A DNA stretch of 64,000 bases. Source: Siphonodentalium dalli (Eukaryota > Mollusca > Scaphopoda > Gadilida > Siphonodentaliidae). The stretch lies in NCBI GenBank assembly GCA_032622095.1, contig CP136067.1, positions 76,042,705 through 76,106,704 of the forward strand, in the 5' to 3' direction. The notes beneath the pieces are model-generated. The model saw only the letters and a list, made by a program, of their open reading frames with translations. It did not search any database and was not told the DNA's origin. The position numbers and the translations under genes are program-made. Positions 20,981-32,332 of this stretch are shown here, piece after piece; the stretch's first letter is position 1, and the number at the start of each line of letters is the position of its first letter.

Positions 20981-23105
20981 AATTTGAGTTTGTATTTCCA
21001 ATATAAAAAATAAATAAAAACATATTTCTCAGCAACTAATTTTTCTACAAATCAGTTATTGATTGTGATTCTATAAGCGCTAATTATCATCATCAAAACA
21101 TAGATTTAGTTTCCCGATGATGACGTACACATATATCGTCTGTGCCTTGGTGATTGTTTTGAACATCTGTATCTGTAGTTGTTAGTGTTACGTCCTAGTG
21201 ACCAAAGCTGGCTTTTACAGAACGTTTTGTTTACATTCTGTTGATGCTGAAATGGAGTCTATAGTAAACAAGTTTGTGTTTGATACAAAACTTTTAATTG
21301 GATAAATACATCTTGCACATGTTAGTTGTGGTTTAATAACACACAAACAGCCATAAATTGTGATATATACAGCTCAAACGAAAGGTGACCCTTTACTGCC
21401 TGAATTGACCCCTTATTGCCTGAATTTCGTGCTATCTTTGATCGCATATTTTAAACAGAAAGAGCAAAATTTGTGAACATCACATAGGATATATGATAGA
21501 GCTAGGATTTATGAACAAAATGATATATAAATTTGTATCCATTGTACTTGCATACAGACAGGTGCAGCACAAACATAAAAAGTGACCCTTTACTGCCTGA
21601 ATGACTGTAATAGCGGCTCGCTGAGTCAGTGTTGCTATTATTGTCACTATCTGACTATTGGTTGATATCGAGCTCGTGTTAATTGTACCTATATGCTCTT
21701 GTGCCAGTAAATGTGCCAGTGTTTTGATACTAAGTCACAACACTGTCAATTTCAACATCACCACTGAGTCAAATGAAGTCAGACCCTGGATCATGCCATG
21801 ATTGATTTGTAATGAATCTCTACCTGGAAATTGTCAATGATTACGCCGGTTTTCGCAGAATTGAAACTTGTCCGGTTATCAAAGGAACCGGAATCAGACT
21901 ATCTTAACAAATGTCCACAATCGAAAAGGTAACAGTTTCCCAAAAAAAAACAATAGTTTGCAATCAAATACGCAACGCCAACGATAAATGTGAGCTGAGT
22001 GCTGAAGCGGGAACTTAACCCGGAATGAGAATAACGTACCGTACTCATGAATATACGTACGAATCCGCATACCACAGAATGAATGCCGGATTAATAATAC
22101 ATATTAAATATCAGCAGAGTAAGATTCAGTTGTCCGATAGTACATAAGATAGTAGCTATTGTTATATGTGTTCCGATTGCCGATGCCGATGACTGGTTGC
22201 ATTCATTGTACAACACATGTATGAGTAGAAGAATAGAATAATCCAGTAACAATAGTGTGGCATACGCGATAGTGAACGTATATATAACATGGGTATCATG
22301 ATACCCCAGACCTTATATGGACACATGATACCACCGATACTAGAAATAACTACCCGTTCTTGATAGCGAGAGCGGGACTTCACTTTCCTACCAGCAAGAC
22401 CTCTTCATAACCTGTTTACACAGTGCTTTCCGGCAGAGAATTATACAAATATAAAGTTATCAAAACTTATGGACTCCTGATTTTGTTCCCATTCCACGGC
22501 CAATCTATCATTCTCGACTAGATACGGGACACAGTCATACTGTATGTAGTCATTGCCGTATATAATATGGTCGCCGATAAATATATTATTGAATTTTGAC
22601 GGCATGACTTTGAATCCCGAAAATATTTAATTTAGACATTTTTCATGGGCACATAAAATAACGGTAAAAACCCATCAAACTGATGAAACGGTATGGGACC
22701 GTCGATTATGACGGACCGAAACCGTCGAACCGACTGATATAAAAGGTAAATATTGTTTCACATGCCCACGTTTACAAGCTACAAGTTACAGGTACGTTTG
22801 ACTGAACATGACCTTGCACGACATGACTCGATGACCTTGCAATTCGTTGCTCATATAAAGAGGATTCGACACAACTTGAAATGTCTTAACATATATTTAT
22901 TTCATATTAAAGATTGCCTATCGACTCGTCTATAGTAGGCTGTGTTCAACGTATGCTATGATGCTTGCAATGTATGGTATACTCTGACGATTGTGTGGCA
23001 GGCAATGTTCAGTGTATGGTAGCCTGTATTATATATAGTTGTATGGTAGGTTGTATAAACAGTGTATTGGAGGCTGTGTTCCTCTTTATGTATTACGTAT
23101 TACGC
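20981..23105. other. Intergenic; short local repeats only
   Basis: The phrase GACCCTTTACTGCCTGAAT recurs at about 21388-21426 and 21583-21604. Otherwise AT-rich sequence without genes. Confidence 0.3.
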
Positions 23106-23445
23106 TATATAGCGTCGCCACGAGTAAATCGTTCGTTCCAAAACTCAGGAAATCGTTCTAAAGTTGCGCGTTGATATACCTCTAATCACATCCACTCATC
23201 AAAAAAGTTATATCCCCATGTTTGATTTTTTGGAGTATTTTTCCACCTTTGGTTTTCGGTGGAATTGACCAATTTGGACCCACTCGAATGTGAGCTCTCC
23301 GTTTGGGCAGGTTGCTTATTCGGTATATATAGCATTACGGTATATCGAAGTACCTGCTACTGCATTAGCTTGCTCCTTCATTATCCCGTTTGGATTTGGT
23401 GGGGGAAATAGGTTAGTGATACACTTAACTATTCTCATTTACCTT
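23106..23445. repeat. Tandem repeat unit 1 flanking the LTR element
   Basis: About 340 bases from GCGTCGCCACGAGTAAA to GTTTGGATTTGGTGGGGG. A second unit starts at about 23445 (GCATCGCCATGAGTAAA), is interrupted by the LTR element at 23580 and resumes at about 30450 (TCACCTTTGATTTTCG) to 30645. Unit 1 therefore shows the locus before insertion. Confidence 0.75.
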
Positions 23446-23580
23446 ATAAAGCATCGCCATGAGTAAAGCTTTAGCACGATTTGAAGAGACACGACAAAGT
23501 TGCGCCTGGACACTATCTATCACATCTTATTATCGAATTTTTTTTTTATCTTAATATCTGATTTTTTGACAAATTCCCCC

Positions 23581-23760
23581 TGTAACATATTGTGCTTATG
23601 ATCAATCTGGACTACCGTAGTTAATATATTGGACCTTGAACTAGTTTACCATTGATATATATTCTATGGCACACGTTTGTCTATGTACACAGATCCGCAA
23701 TATAATCGAACTTATATGATACAAACGCTTCTCATCTTTATACCATGACACATCTTTATA
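23581..23760 (+). repeat. 5' LTR (180 bp)
   Basis: Begins TGTAACATATTGTGCTTATG and ends CACATCTTTATA. It matches the 3' LTR with three substitutions by eye plus a length change in a TA run, indicating a young insertion. It preserves the uninterrupted GTAG-TTAA-TATATT site that the MITE hit in the other LTR. Confidence 0.9.
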
Positions 23761-23898
23761 TGGTGGCAGCGGAAATGCGACTTTTCCCGTGGATATTGAA
23801 TTATTATTCCGTTTGATTATATGCTACTTGGACGTTCAATCAGGAACTTTTATGCCGATAACCTGCTATTCCATAGCTGACATAGCTGCTGGTAACCC

Positions 23899-23925
23899 GA
23901 CCCCCCCCCCCCCCCCCCCCCCCCC
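23899..23925. repeat. (C)n run in the LTR element leader
   Basis: A pure C tract of about 27 bases between the candidate primer-binding site and gag. Such tracts are common in this genome and error-prone in sequencing. Confidence 0.85.
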
Positions 23926-24063
23926 GCAATTGAGCTGCAGTCTGCGACAAAGGCACGCTCGAATTCTCCAAGAATCTACGGAACGCTGATTCGTCGACAA
24001 TTCTCACCACATACATCGTTTGCTGTTTGCTGCTTGTGCTAACGCATAGACTAAGCATCTAAG

Positions 24064-24880
24064 ATGGCGAAGATACCGGAGATGAGATGGTCGGAAGCCG
24101 ATATCGGGGAAACCTTAACCCTGTTTCGTCAGACGTTTGAAATATACTATAGCGCTGAAAATAATACGAGGTCTTGGTATAGAGGGACTCAAAACACTCA
24201 ATGCGTCGGGATTGTCTGCCGCAGACCAACGGAAAATCGTCAAGATATGGGACTACTTCTCGTCTCAGTTCAAGACGGATGTGAACTTTCGTTTCCATCG
24301 CTTGAATCTAATGTCGTTCAGACAGAGGTCCGAAGAGACAATCGCCGATTTTGTAACCCATGCAAGGACACAAGCGACCAAATGTGACTTTGACAATACT
24401 GAACTTGAAGAGCGATTGATTGAACTTATAATTGCGTCGACCCTAATAGAACCATATCAGCGCGACCTCCTGGGAAAGAACAAAGGATACCCATTGAAGG
24501 ATGCCTTGGCTGAGGGGCGCAAATATGAAGCCATATTGTCGGGCAGGTCGCAAATTAAGCAGATTTCAACCGATCAAATGTCCGTAGACACGGTCCGACA
24601 GAAGATTGTGAAACCCATCACATCGAAGCCGTGTGGAAACTGCGGTCTCCGGCATAGGACGGGTCAAATTTGCGCTGCAGCACAGAACAAATGTCACGCG
24701 TGTGGCCGTACTGGACACTGGCAACGATTCTGCTGCAGCAGAAGGGTTAAACCACCCGAATTCCAGGCAACTAATAATAAACCGTCCAACTATCACAGAC
24801 GTCCCGGAAATTACCAGCAACGAGGTATCAACCGACGAGCTGCATACGTCGACACCGCCAGACAGTGCCGCCGACTTTAA
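24064..24880 (+). pseudogene. gag of LTR retrotransposon
   Basis: The ATG at 24064 opens a frame that is replaced by the +1-shifted frame near 24160-24180. The capsid-like helical region follows to about 24590. The nucleocapsid end has two Cys/His clusters: an upstream CGNCGLRH cluster and a canonical C-x2-C-x4-H-x4-C knuckle (CHACGRTGHWQRFC) near 24695-24735. Gag forms the particle that packages element RNA. The frameshift and a likely short deletion at the same place break it. Confidence 0.85.
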
Positions 24881-25359
24881 CCCTCTGTCATTCGATGTCG
24901 TTAAAGTATCATCGCTGTGTTTTGATCAGTCGCGACGAAGCATATGTAAAAGTGATTATACAGTTGGACAACCGTCCAGGCGTACACAACATGAAGTTGA
25001 AGGTCGACACAGGTGCACCGGGAAATACCCTTCCACTCCGTACCTTCCAAAATATGTACCATGAAAAGGTCAACGGCAACACTCTTCCGACAGCAATCGC
25101 AAATAGAGCCAACTCCGCTAGACTGGCAGCATACAATGGAACTCCAATCCCGTGCAGTGGCATAGTGGACATTCCATGCAAATACAATAACTCAGAGTGG
25201 TATAAAACATCGTTCTACATTGTAGACGTAACAGGCCCGGCTGTTGTAGGATTACAGTCATGCGAGAAGCTCAAGCATGTTACTATGCACTGTGCTGTAT
25301 CATCTACAGTACACACCGACACTGAGCTCATCGAAACAAGAGGAACAACTCAAAAATAA
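24865..25359 (+). pseudogene. pol segment: aspartic protease
   Basis: Contains the catalytic D-T-G motif (VDTGAPGNTLPL) near 25005 and a downstream hydrophobic AVVGL segment near 25240, equivalent to the family's second conserved block. It overlaps the end of gag in another frame and stops at 25359, whereas RT continues in a different frame from about 25380, so a shift separates them. Confidence 0.8.
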
Positions 25360-25379
25360 TACGTACAGCACAAACACGT

Positions 25380-26790
25380 CAATACAAAAGCAGAAACTCC
25401 AAACCATCGACGACTTGAAACGACTATACCCTGATCGTTTTGATCGCATCGGATGCTTCCCGGGAGAGGCCAAGCTTGTGGTCAACGATAGTGTAACTTC
25501 ACATATCGACGCGCCGCGAAAAATGCCGATAGTGTTAAAAGACAAGATCAGGGACGGAATAGATGCGATGGAGAGAGACAACATAATCAGAAAAGTTACG
25601 GAGCCCACCGACTGGGTATCAAGCCTAGCCTATTCGACGAAGCGTGACGGCTCTCTCCACATAATTATGCCTCGACCCTAGACATCTGAACACTGTACTA
25701 AAACGACCACATCACAGGATTCCGACCTTGGAAGAATTGACACATCGATTCGCGGGAGCGACGATCTTTTCAAAACTCGATGCTAAATCCGGATACTGGT
25801 CCGTCACGCTAGACCACAGGAGCCAGTTGCTGACCACGTTTCAATCACATTTTGGACGATACTGCTTCCTGTGACATCAATTTGGACTAAACGTATCACA
25901 GGATATCTTTCAACTGAAGATGGATCAGATATTGGACCAGGTTGACGGAGCAATCGGAATAGCAGACGACGTAGCCGTTTTTGGTCGAACGGAAGCCGAC
26001 CATGATGACAGTTGCTGCCGAAAATGGACTAGTGTTCAACTCATCGAAATGTCAAATTAAACAGAAGAGCATATCGTTCTTCGGGATGACCTACACCGAC
26101 AATGGAGTCCGTCCAGACAGTGCCAAAGTTGATGACCTACAGAAGATGCCACACCCAACTAATAAGAAGGAACTACAAGAATTCCTCGGATTCGTGACAT
26201 ATCTTTCGTCGTTTATCAGCAATCTCTCTCAGAAATCGGCACCACTCAGAGACCTACTGAAAAAAGACGTACCATTCATGTGGGAGGCTCATCACCAGCA
26301 GTGTTTTGATCGACTTAAGCACACAGTAACTGACAAAACACTACAGTATTTTGACACCAGCTTAACGCCGACGATCCAGACCGACGCTAGTCTCAGAGGC
26401 CTTGGTTCTGTTCTACTCCAAGACGAGAAACCCATCGCATTTGCATCCAAGTCGCTATCCGGTGCCGAGAGAAGATATGCATGTATATAACGCGAATTCC
26501 TAGCAGTTGTTTTCGCGGTTCATCGGTTCCATACATATGTTTATGGACGTCACTTCAACGTTTACACCGACCACAAACCGCAAGTGATGATTATGCAAAA
26601 AACACTCACCAGCGCACCACTGCGACTGCAGCGCATGCTGTCGAAACTACAGGGCTACGATTTCACATTACATCATATCAAGGGGAGTGACATGACTGTG
26701 GCTGATACATTATCGAGACTACCAACCAGCAACGGGAAAACAATCGATCTGGACATCCGTGTTGACCATGTACAGTTCAGCACAGACTAA
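25380..26790 (+). pseudogene. pol segment: reverse transcriptase and RNase H
   Basis: The RT N-terminus (about 25390-25680) includes LYPDRFD and KMPIVLKDKIRDGID. After a frame change at about 25675, the palm continues with FSKLDAKSGYW (near 25768) and a TGA at 25873, then IADDVAVFG (about 25956-25982), where most relatives have YADD. Another shift at about 25980 leads to the connection domain (FFGMTYTDNGVRPD). RNase H shows QTDASLRGLGSVL near 26380 and YTDHKP near 26565, with a TAA at 26488-26490 between them. At least four lesions are seen here. Confidence 0.85.
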
Positions 26791-27023
26791 CCAAAATACG
26801 CGACGCAACTCAAAGAGACATAACTCTATCTGCACTCAAAGAGATTATCGTGACTGGATGGCCGAATTCGATCAAGGAGGTACGACAACAGATACGCGAA
26901 TACTTTGCCTTTCGCGATGAACTCTCCATTGAGAATGGTATTATTATTAAAGGGGCAAGAATAATCATACCAGGCGAGGTTCAGAAAAACATTCTTGAAC
27001 AACTACACTACAGTCACATGGGC

Positions 27024-28725
27024 ATCGAGAAAACACTATGGAATAACAGACAACTTGCATAAATGGTTCACAAATTATCTTGACGGGCGGCAGCAAAGGG
27101 TGCAATTAAATTCTAGCTTTTCTAAATATTCGCCAGTAACAGCAGGGGTCCCCCAGGGGTCCGTAGTCGGCCCTCTGCTATTTTTAATCTATATAAACGA
27201 TATTGCTGACAACATGGAATCACAAATCAGACTATACGCCGATGACACATGCCTCATAAAATCTGATATGGACATACAATGCCTTGAACATAGTGTAAAT
27301 AACGACATGGAGAAAATAAGAAAGTGGGCGGACACATGGATAGTTAAATTTAATAATTCTAAGACAAAATTACTATTTTTCACAAGTTCTCAAAACCTTG
27401 AGAGACCGCTCATAACCTTTGATGGATTGAGACTTGATTACTCAAAGCAGCACAAGCATCTAGGCATGGAAATAGATGACGACTTAACGTGGGACAGTTA
27501 TATAGAAAATGTATGTACCAGAGCTTATGCTAAATTATCCCCAACTACGAAGACTCAAGTATCTTTTAAACCGCAAAACTCTTGAAATCCTCTATTTGTC
27601 ACACGTACGCCCAATCATGGAATATGCAAGTAGTGTCTGGGCTGGAGCACCAGACACGTTACTCAAACAACTAGATGATGTAGAATATGAAGCCGCACGC
27701 ATTATAAGTGGCTGTACGAGATATGTATCCCGCAAACGAATACTAACCGAAATGGGTTGGGAAACACTTTCAGAAAGAAGACAAAAAAAAAGACTTTCAC
27801 TTTTTCATAACATTGTCAATCACAAAGTGCCCAAATATTTAGTTGACTTACTTCCCCCAAAATTCTCAGATATAAGCGACCACGATACTAGATTTGCATC
27901 AAACTTTATACATTTTAAACCGAACACAAAAAGAATGGAGTCAACATTCATGCCCACGTGTGTAAAAAATTGGAATGCAACCAAAATTAAGACTCGAGAT
28001 CTTAACCTTCAATGTTATCTAAACACATTTAAACCTGAAATACCCAAACCCCCCAAATATTACAATGTAGGAAAGCGGACTGAAAATATATATCACTGCA
28101 GATTACGATGTGAATGTAGCAACCTCCTATCAGATAAGGTTCAAAACTACATTGCAAGTTGCAAAGACTGCTCATGTGGAAACGGAGAAGAAAATGCCTT
28201 CCATTATTTCTTTGATTGTTACCTACATTCGATCCCAAGAATTCGCCTATTGAATAAATTACTTCCTTATAATATTTACTCACTAAAAAATCTGCTATTT
28301 GGAGATCCTGCTCTACCCGATTGCGACAATGAATTTTTTTTCTTAGCTGTACAATCATTCATCCGTGAGACAAAACTAGATTCTATTGACTAAGTCTAGC
28401 AAATACAAATACATATACAAGCCAGCAAATGACTCAAAGACGACTTTCAGGTAATTCATATATAAACACAAGACTGACTCGGGGGAGGGAAACGACCGGT
28501 GATATGTACATGTATATAAGTTCAACTTGCCTTTGGTAGTCATGTTGCAATGCCATTATTCTTTATTTATTTTTCAGTGTAATAGCAAATGGGAGAGGGG
28601 GTACTCATAAGTGAGTCAGCACTTGTCCTCCAATCCCATTGTCTATAAAAATGTATGTGTCATTTCCTGTATGTGTTATTGAAATTAGACAAATAAATAT
28701 GTTTAAACTAAACTATCGAGAAAAC
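27024..28725 (+). mobile_element. 5'-truncated LINE inserted in integrase, 11-bp target duplication
   Basis: ATCGAGAAAAC occurs at 27024-27034 and again at 28715-28725, bracketing 27035-28714. Removing the insert and one copy restores the continuity of the integrase zinc-binding region in position. The insert begins inside RT (LHKWFTNYL) and ends with a 3' UTR and AAATAAATATG before the second repeat, as expected of target-primed reverse transcription with 5' truncation. Confidence 0.93.
27041..28393 (+). pseudogene. LINE RT C-terminal half with zinc-knuckle-like tail
   Basis: Two overlapping frames. The first (to 27585) has GVPQGSVVGPLLFLIYIND and the catalytic YADDTCL (about 27234-27254). 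The second (from about 27540) carries the thumb (LSHVRPIMEYASSVW) and the C-terminal domain to 28393. A single shift near 27540 separates them. The C-terminus contains CSCGNGEENAFHYFFDC, a Cys/His pattern seen at the end of many LINE ORF2 proteins. It is a different LINE family from those at 0.5-2.8 and 57.6-60.4 kb. Confidence 0.85.
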
Positions 28726-29780
28726 CAAATTACGCGCGCGTGACTGCGTGAATTTGATGAATATCAACAAAGATATAGAAGAAGCTGTCAAGTCGTGTCC
28801 GATTTGTCACTCACCAACCATCACAACAAAACGAAACGTTACACCCACATGAAATACCAACTAAACCATGGGACGTTGTGGGGACTGATCTATTCCACTT
28901 TGGAAACAACAAGTACCTGATCGTTGCTGATTACTTCAGCAAATTCTTCGTGATCCGAAAGTTACCGCTACATTACACCAGTCACGCAGTAATATCAGCG
29001 ATGAAACATATATTCAGTGAGCAAGGGATACCCCGACGCGTATTCAGCGACAATGGGCCGCAGTACTCAGCATCTAATTTCAACGAATTCGCAAACGAAT
29101 GGTGCTTTGATCATCTTACGTCATCGCCGAGATATCCGAAATCGAACTGGTTTATAGAACGACAGATCAGAACAGTTAAATCGGGTTTGAAGAAGTCGAA
29201 GGACGCGGGAAGTGATCCAGATCTGCCGATGTTAAGCATTCGCTGTACACCGATCAACCACAACCTGCCAAGTCCAGCAGAACTGCTATCCGGCAGAAAA
29301 TTTCGATCTAACGGCTTATCGAAAATGAACAATGTGACCAACGACGACACCCGAGAGCAGCTTATCCAGAGACAGACATCACAGAAACTGTACCACGATC
29401 GGAATGCACGTGATTTACCACCACTGGTTCCCGAACAAACTGTTACTGTTCAAAATCACGAAACTCTAGCGTGGGATCTAGCTACGATACAAGAGCAGTG
29501 TGACGAACCCCGATCCTACATTCTAACCACACCCAAGGGATCCACTATTCGAAGGAACCGAGTCCAGATAAGAGACGTTCCAAAAACAGTATGTGAACCA
29601 GATCAACCACAGCCAAAGGGTGATACACCAGAGGCGGTGACCACACTAGAACATGATGATCATGTTCCCAACGCCGCTGATTGGTCTACATACAGAACAC
29701 GATCTGGAAGACTCAGTAAACCACCAGTTAAATACACTCAATAAACTCCTAGTGAAATATACATTCTGTAAAAAGGGAGA

Positions 29781-30432
29781 TGTAACATATTGTGCTTATG
29801 ATCAATCTGGACTACCGTAGTTAAAGGTACTCAACCCGATAAAACTCCTCTCAATTACTATTTCAATGGCTTCGGGGGTCAAAAATATTTGATTCGAGTC
29901 GAGGAAGTCACCCATCAAAGCTCAGATTTGTTAGATATCGATTTTAGAAATCTATTATTTTTCATTATCGGGAATACTATCTGGCCCAGAATTGCGTTAA
30001 AATTACCACTTGATTTTAGAGTTATTCATCCTTGTCTGTTTGAATAGATTTGGAGTACACATCCAGAGCAGATTACGGCAGTTATTGGTACTCATCTCGA
30101 GAACATAACAAATTTGAAAAATCAATATCTAATAACTCTGAGCTTTGTTTGATGGGTTCCTCGACTCGAATCAAATATTTTTTACCCCCAAAGCCAAAGA
30201 AATAGTAATATAGGACCCTCTGATCGGATTGTTGTTGTTGGAATCTGTTGAGATGGGGACCCTCTTTACGGGTTGAGTACCTTTAATATATTGGACCTTG
30301 AACTAGTTTACCATATATATATATATATATATATTCTACGTCACACGTTTGTTTATGTACACAGATCCGCAATATAATCGAACTTATATGATACAAACGC
30401 TTCTCATCTTTATACCATGACACATCTTTATA
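29781..30432 (+). repeat. 3' LTR interrupted by a TTAA MITE
   Basis: LTR sequence runs 29781-29824, is broken by the MITE, and resumes at 30283-30432. The TA run near 30316-30334 is longer than in the 5' LTR. Confidence 0.92.
29825..30282. mobile_element. TTAA-target MITE, copy 1 (458 bp)
   Basis: Begins AGGTACTCAACCCG and ends with its exact reverse complement. TTAA lies at 29821-29824 and 30283-30286. The internal halves are long inverted repeats: AATATTTGATTCGAGTCGAG near 29890 has a near complement near 30165. No coding capacity. The intact 5' LTR gives the empty site, so both the boundaries and the 4-bp duplication are certain. Confidence 0.95.
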
Positions 30433-30645
30433 CCCCCCCCCCCCCCCCCCCCCTCACCTTTGATTTTCGTTGGAATTTGCCAAAAGTCTGAACCCACCTG
30501 AGGCGAGGTCGCTGTTCGGCAGGTTTCTTTTATAGTAGAGTGGTCAAACTTTGGGATCGTATCTACAGGATACCGGCGTATACCTGCTCCTACATTAATC
30601 TTACTCATTGATTAGCCCGTTTGGATTTGGCGCTATAAATAGGTC
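30433..30645. repeat. C-run and remainder of tandem unit 2
   Basis: A C tract of about 20 bases is followed by TCACCTTTGATTTTCG through CCCGTTTGGATTTGGCG, the second half of the 340-bp unit interrupted by the LTR element. Confidence 0.75.
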
Positions 30646-30921
30646 ATTCTTGTCCCGGCTGTAGGTCGGTAACTAGCGGCACAATCTGGTCCGCATCACT
30701 CTTCCCATTCGGAACTTGCTGAATCTGACGTTTACATCCGCCACCGGTCTGCCTGGTCACACCATCCCGGCCTGGTCCCACCGCCTTCCCGGGTATGGTA
30801 TCACCCCTCTCCCGCGCTCCAGCTCCTACATTACCATTTCCTCCATTAGGGAGAGATATTTATTATTTTTTAACATTCAGGGCCGGTAACTCGGTCAATT
30901 TTCGACCGATTTACAAAATTG
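30646..30921. other. Relatively GC-rich spacer, no gene
   Basis: A C-rich patch at 30660-30840; no frame or repeat recognised. Confidence 0.25.
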
Positions 30922-32332
30922 AACAAGAAAACCATAGTCAGAAATGGTAACGCCACCAAGATCGTATTATTAGCCATAAATATAAATCATAATATAAAAT
31001 ATATTGGTTACATGAATGGACCGCCTCAGAATTCCGTTAAGATAAGTAATTCTTCAAATTATTACAATGAACTACGGCTTATAAATTACTGCAGGTTTCT
31101 CATTCGCCACACCAGAATGCTTCTAAATGCGGATCAAAGCTAAGAGTGCGTGGCACAGCCATTGTTCATAGACATTTTACAGATTGCGAGAATGATGCAT
31201 GCTGGGAACGAAAGCATCCGCAGCAAAGCCATGTGCTTACGGAGGCATGCGTTTATTATATGGGATTTATGGTGGGCCTATAAAACTAATTATAACTTTG
31301 TTATCTGTCATAGTTTATGCGTGAAATTTTAAACATATATACCTGGACATCTACCCCTTCCAGAATGTTGAAAAACATTTTCAGTTGCTCATCGTATTTT
31401 TATAGACGAAATAGTCCGAAATTCCAGAAAATTGCGCTAACTGCTCAATGTTTTAATGTGTTACAAAACGTCTGATAAAAATAGTTCTATCGGGAATATT
31501 CACACCATTTTTTTTCAGAGAACATAGTGTAAATATAGTCCTATCGGGATATCGTAAAGGAGATTAATTAAACCCCTCAGACTGCCGAAACTGACGACAT
31601 TAAATTCGCTTTTTCGTGTCCCGCGGAAATGAAACTTGTCTGTCCATTGATGACGTTATTTATTTGACATAGTATTTTTTTCTTCTGTTGTATTTGAACA
31701 CTTGTTGCACGCGCAGGCTGCACGATCATAATAACTTCAACCGATAAGCGCCGACTGATACCCGCGCAACAGTTTGTCTCAAATAAATTGTTATCAAAAC
31801 GCAGGTTTATGGCCGCGGACATAAGCCGATTAAGTGTAATGTAATTTATCCATGAACTTGACTGAAAAATTGTGATTCTATCACCATTAGCCACGAAAAT
31901 GGGACCTCTAAACAGGCAAGTTTGATTTTCGGCGGACACGAACAAGCGAATTTATTGTCGGCAGTTTCGGCAGTCTGAGGGTTAATTAATCCCGAATTAA
32001 ACGGAACTACTTTACGATAGTCCGATAGGACTATGTTTACTCTATGCATGTTCTCTGAAAAAATAGTGTGAATATTCCCGATAGAACTCTTTTTATCAGA
32101 CGTTGTGTAACACCTTAAAACATTGAGCAGTTATAGCGCAAACCGAAATGTGTTGTCTTGCAAGATATCCCACCGCTTTAGCTAAATTTACCTTCCTACA
32201 ATATCCATAAAGAGGATCATATATTATATACCCACGGTTTTAATTATAGAATATAAAATATATTGGTTTCGCGAATGACCAACTCAGAATTCCGTTAAAA
32301 TAACAATAACAACCAGCACCTATAACGAACCG
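30922..32332. repeat. Left arm of large inverted repeat
   Basis: From AACAAGAAAACCATAGTCAG at 30922 the sequence is matched by the reverse complement of 36775 downward. Shared blocks include ACCAATATATTTTATA, GGTTTCTCATTCGCCACACC, CAGCCATTGTTCATA, GAAATGTGTTGTC and CCAACTCAGAATTCCGTTAA. A 706-bp foldback element (31434-32139) is inserted in this arm and absent from the right arm. Confidence 0.8.
31434..32139. mobile_element. 706-bp foldback element with about 225-bp arms
   Basis: The left arm 31434-31660 (GCGCTAACTGCTCAATGTTT onward) and the right arm 31905-32139 are reverse complements with scattered changes; blocks such as AACGTCTGATAAAAA, TCTATCGGGAATATTCACAC, CAGAGAACAT and CGTGTCC pair in order. 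The central 245 bases are unpaired. The matching right arm of the outer repeat lacks it, giving an approximate empty site near 36435. Confidence 0.8.

Larger units (their letters stand above)
26791..29744 (+). pseudogene. pol segment: integrase, split by a LINE
   Basis: The zinc-binding N-terminus starts before 27024 (LHYSHMGIEK) and resumes after the LINE at 28726, reaching CPICH near 28797. A frame change follows. The DDE core reads in one frame: VGTDLFHFG near 28876 (first Asp), FSDNGPQY near 29046 (second Asp), and WFIERQ near 29150 (Glu). The C-terminal region ends RTRSGRLSKPPVKY before the stop at 29744. Integrase would insert element DNA, but the 1.7-kb insertion destroys it. Confidence 0.88.
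23581..30432 (+). mobile_element. Ty3/gypsy LTR retrotransposon, defective, nested insertions
   Basis: Paired LTRs (23581-23760; 29781-30432 including an insert), a candidate primer-binding site from 23761 (TGGTGGCAGCGG), gag with zinc knuckle, then protease, RT, RNase H and integrase in the Ty3/gypsy order, and a purine tract (AAAAAGGGAGA) at 29770-29780 directly before the 3' LTR. Without its two inserts it is about 4.7 kb. C-runs border both ends, so the target duplication may be CCCC. At least six frame or stop lesions make it non-functional. Confidence 0.93.
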
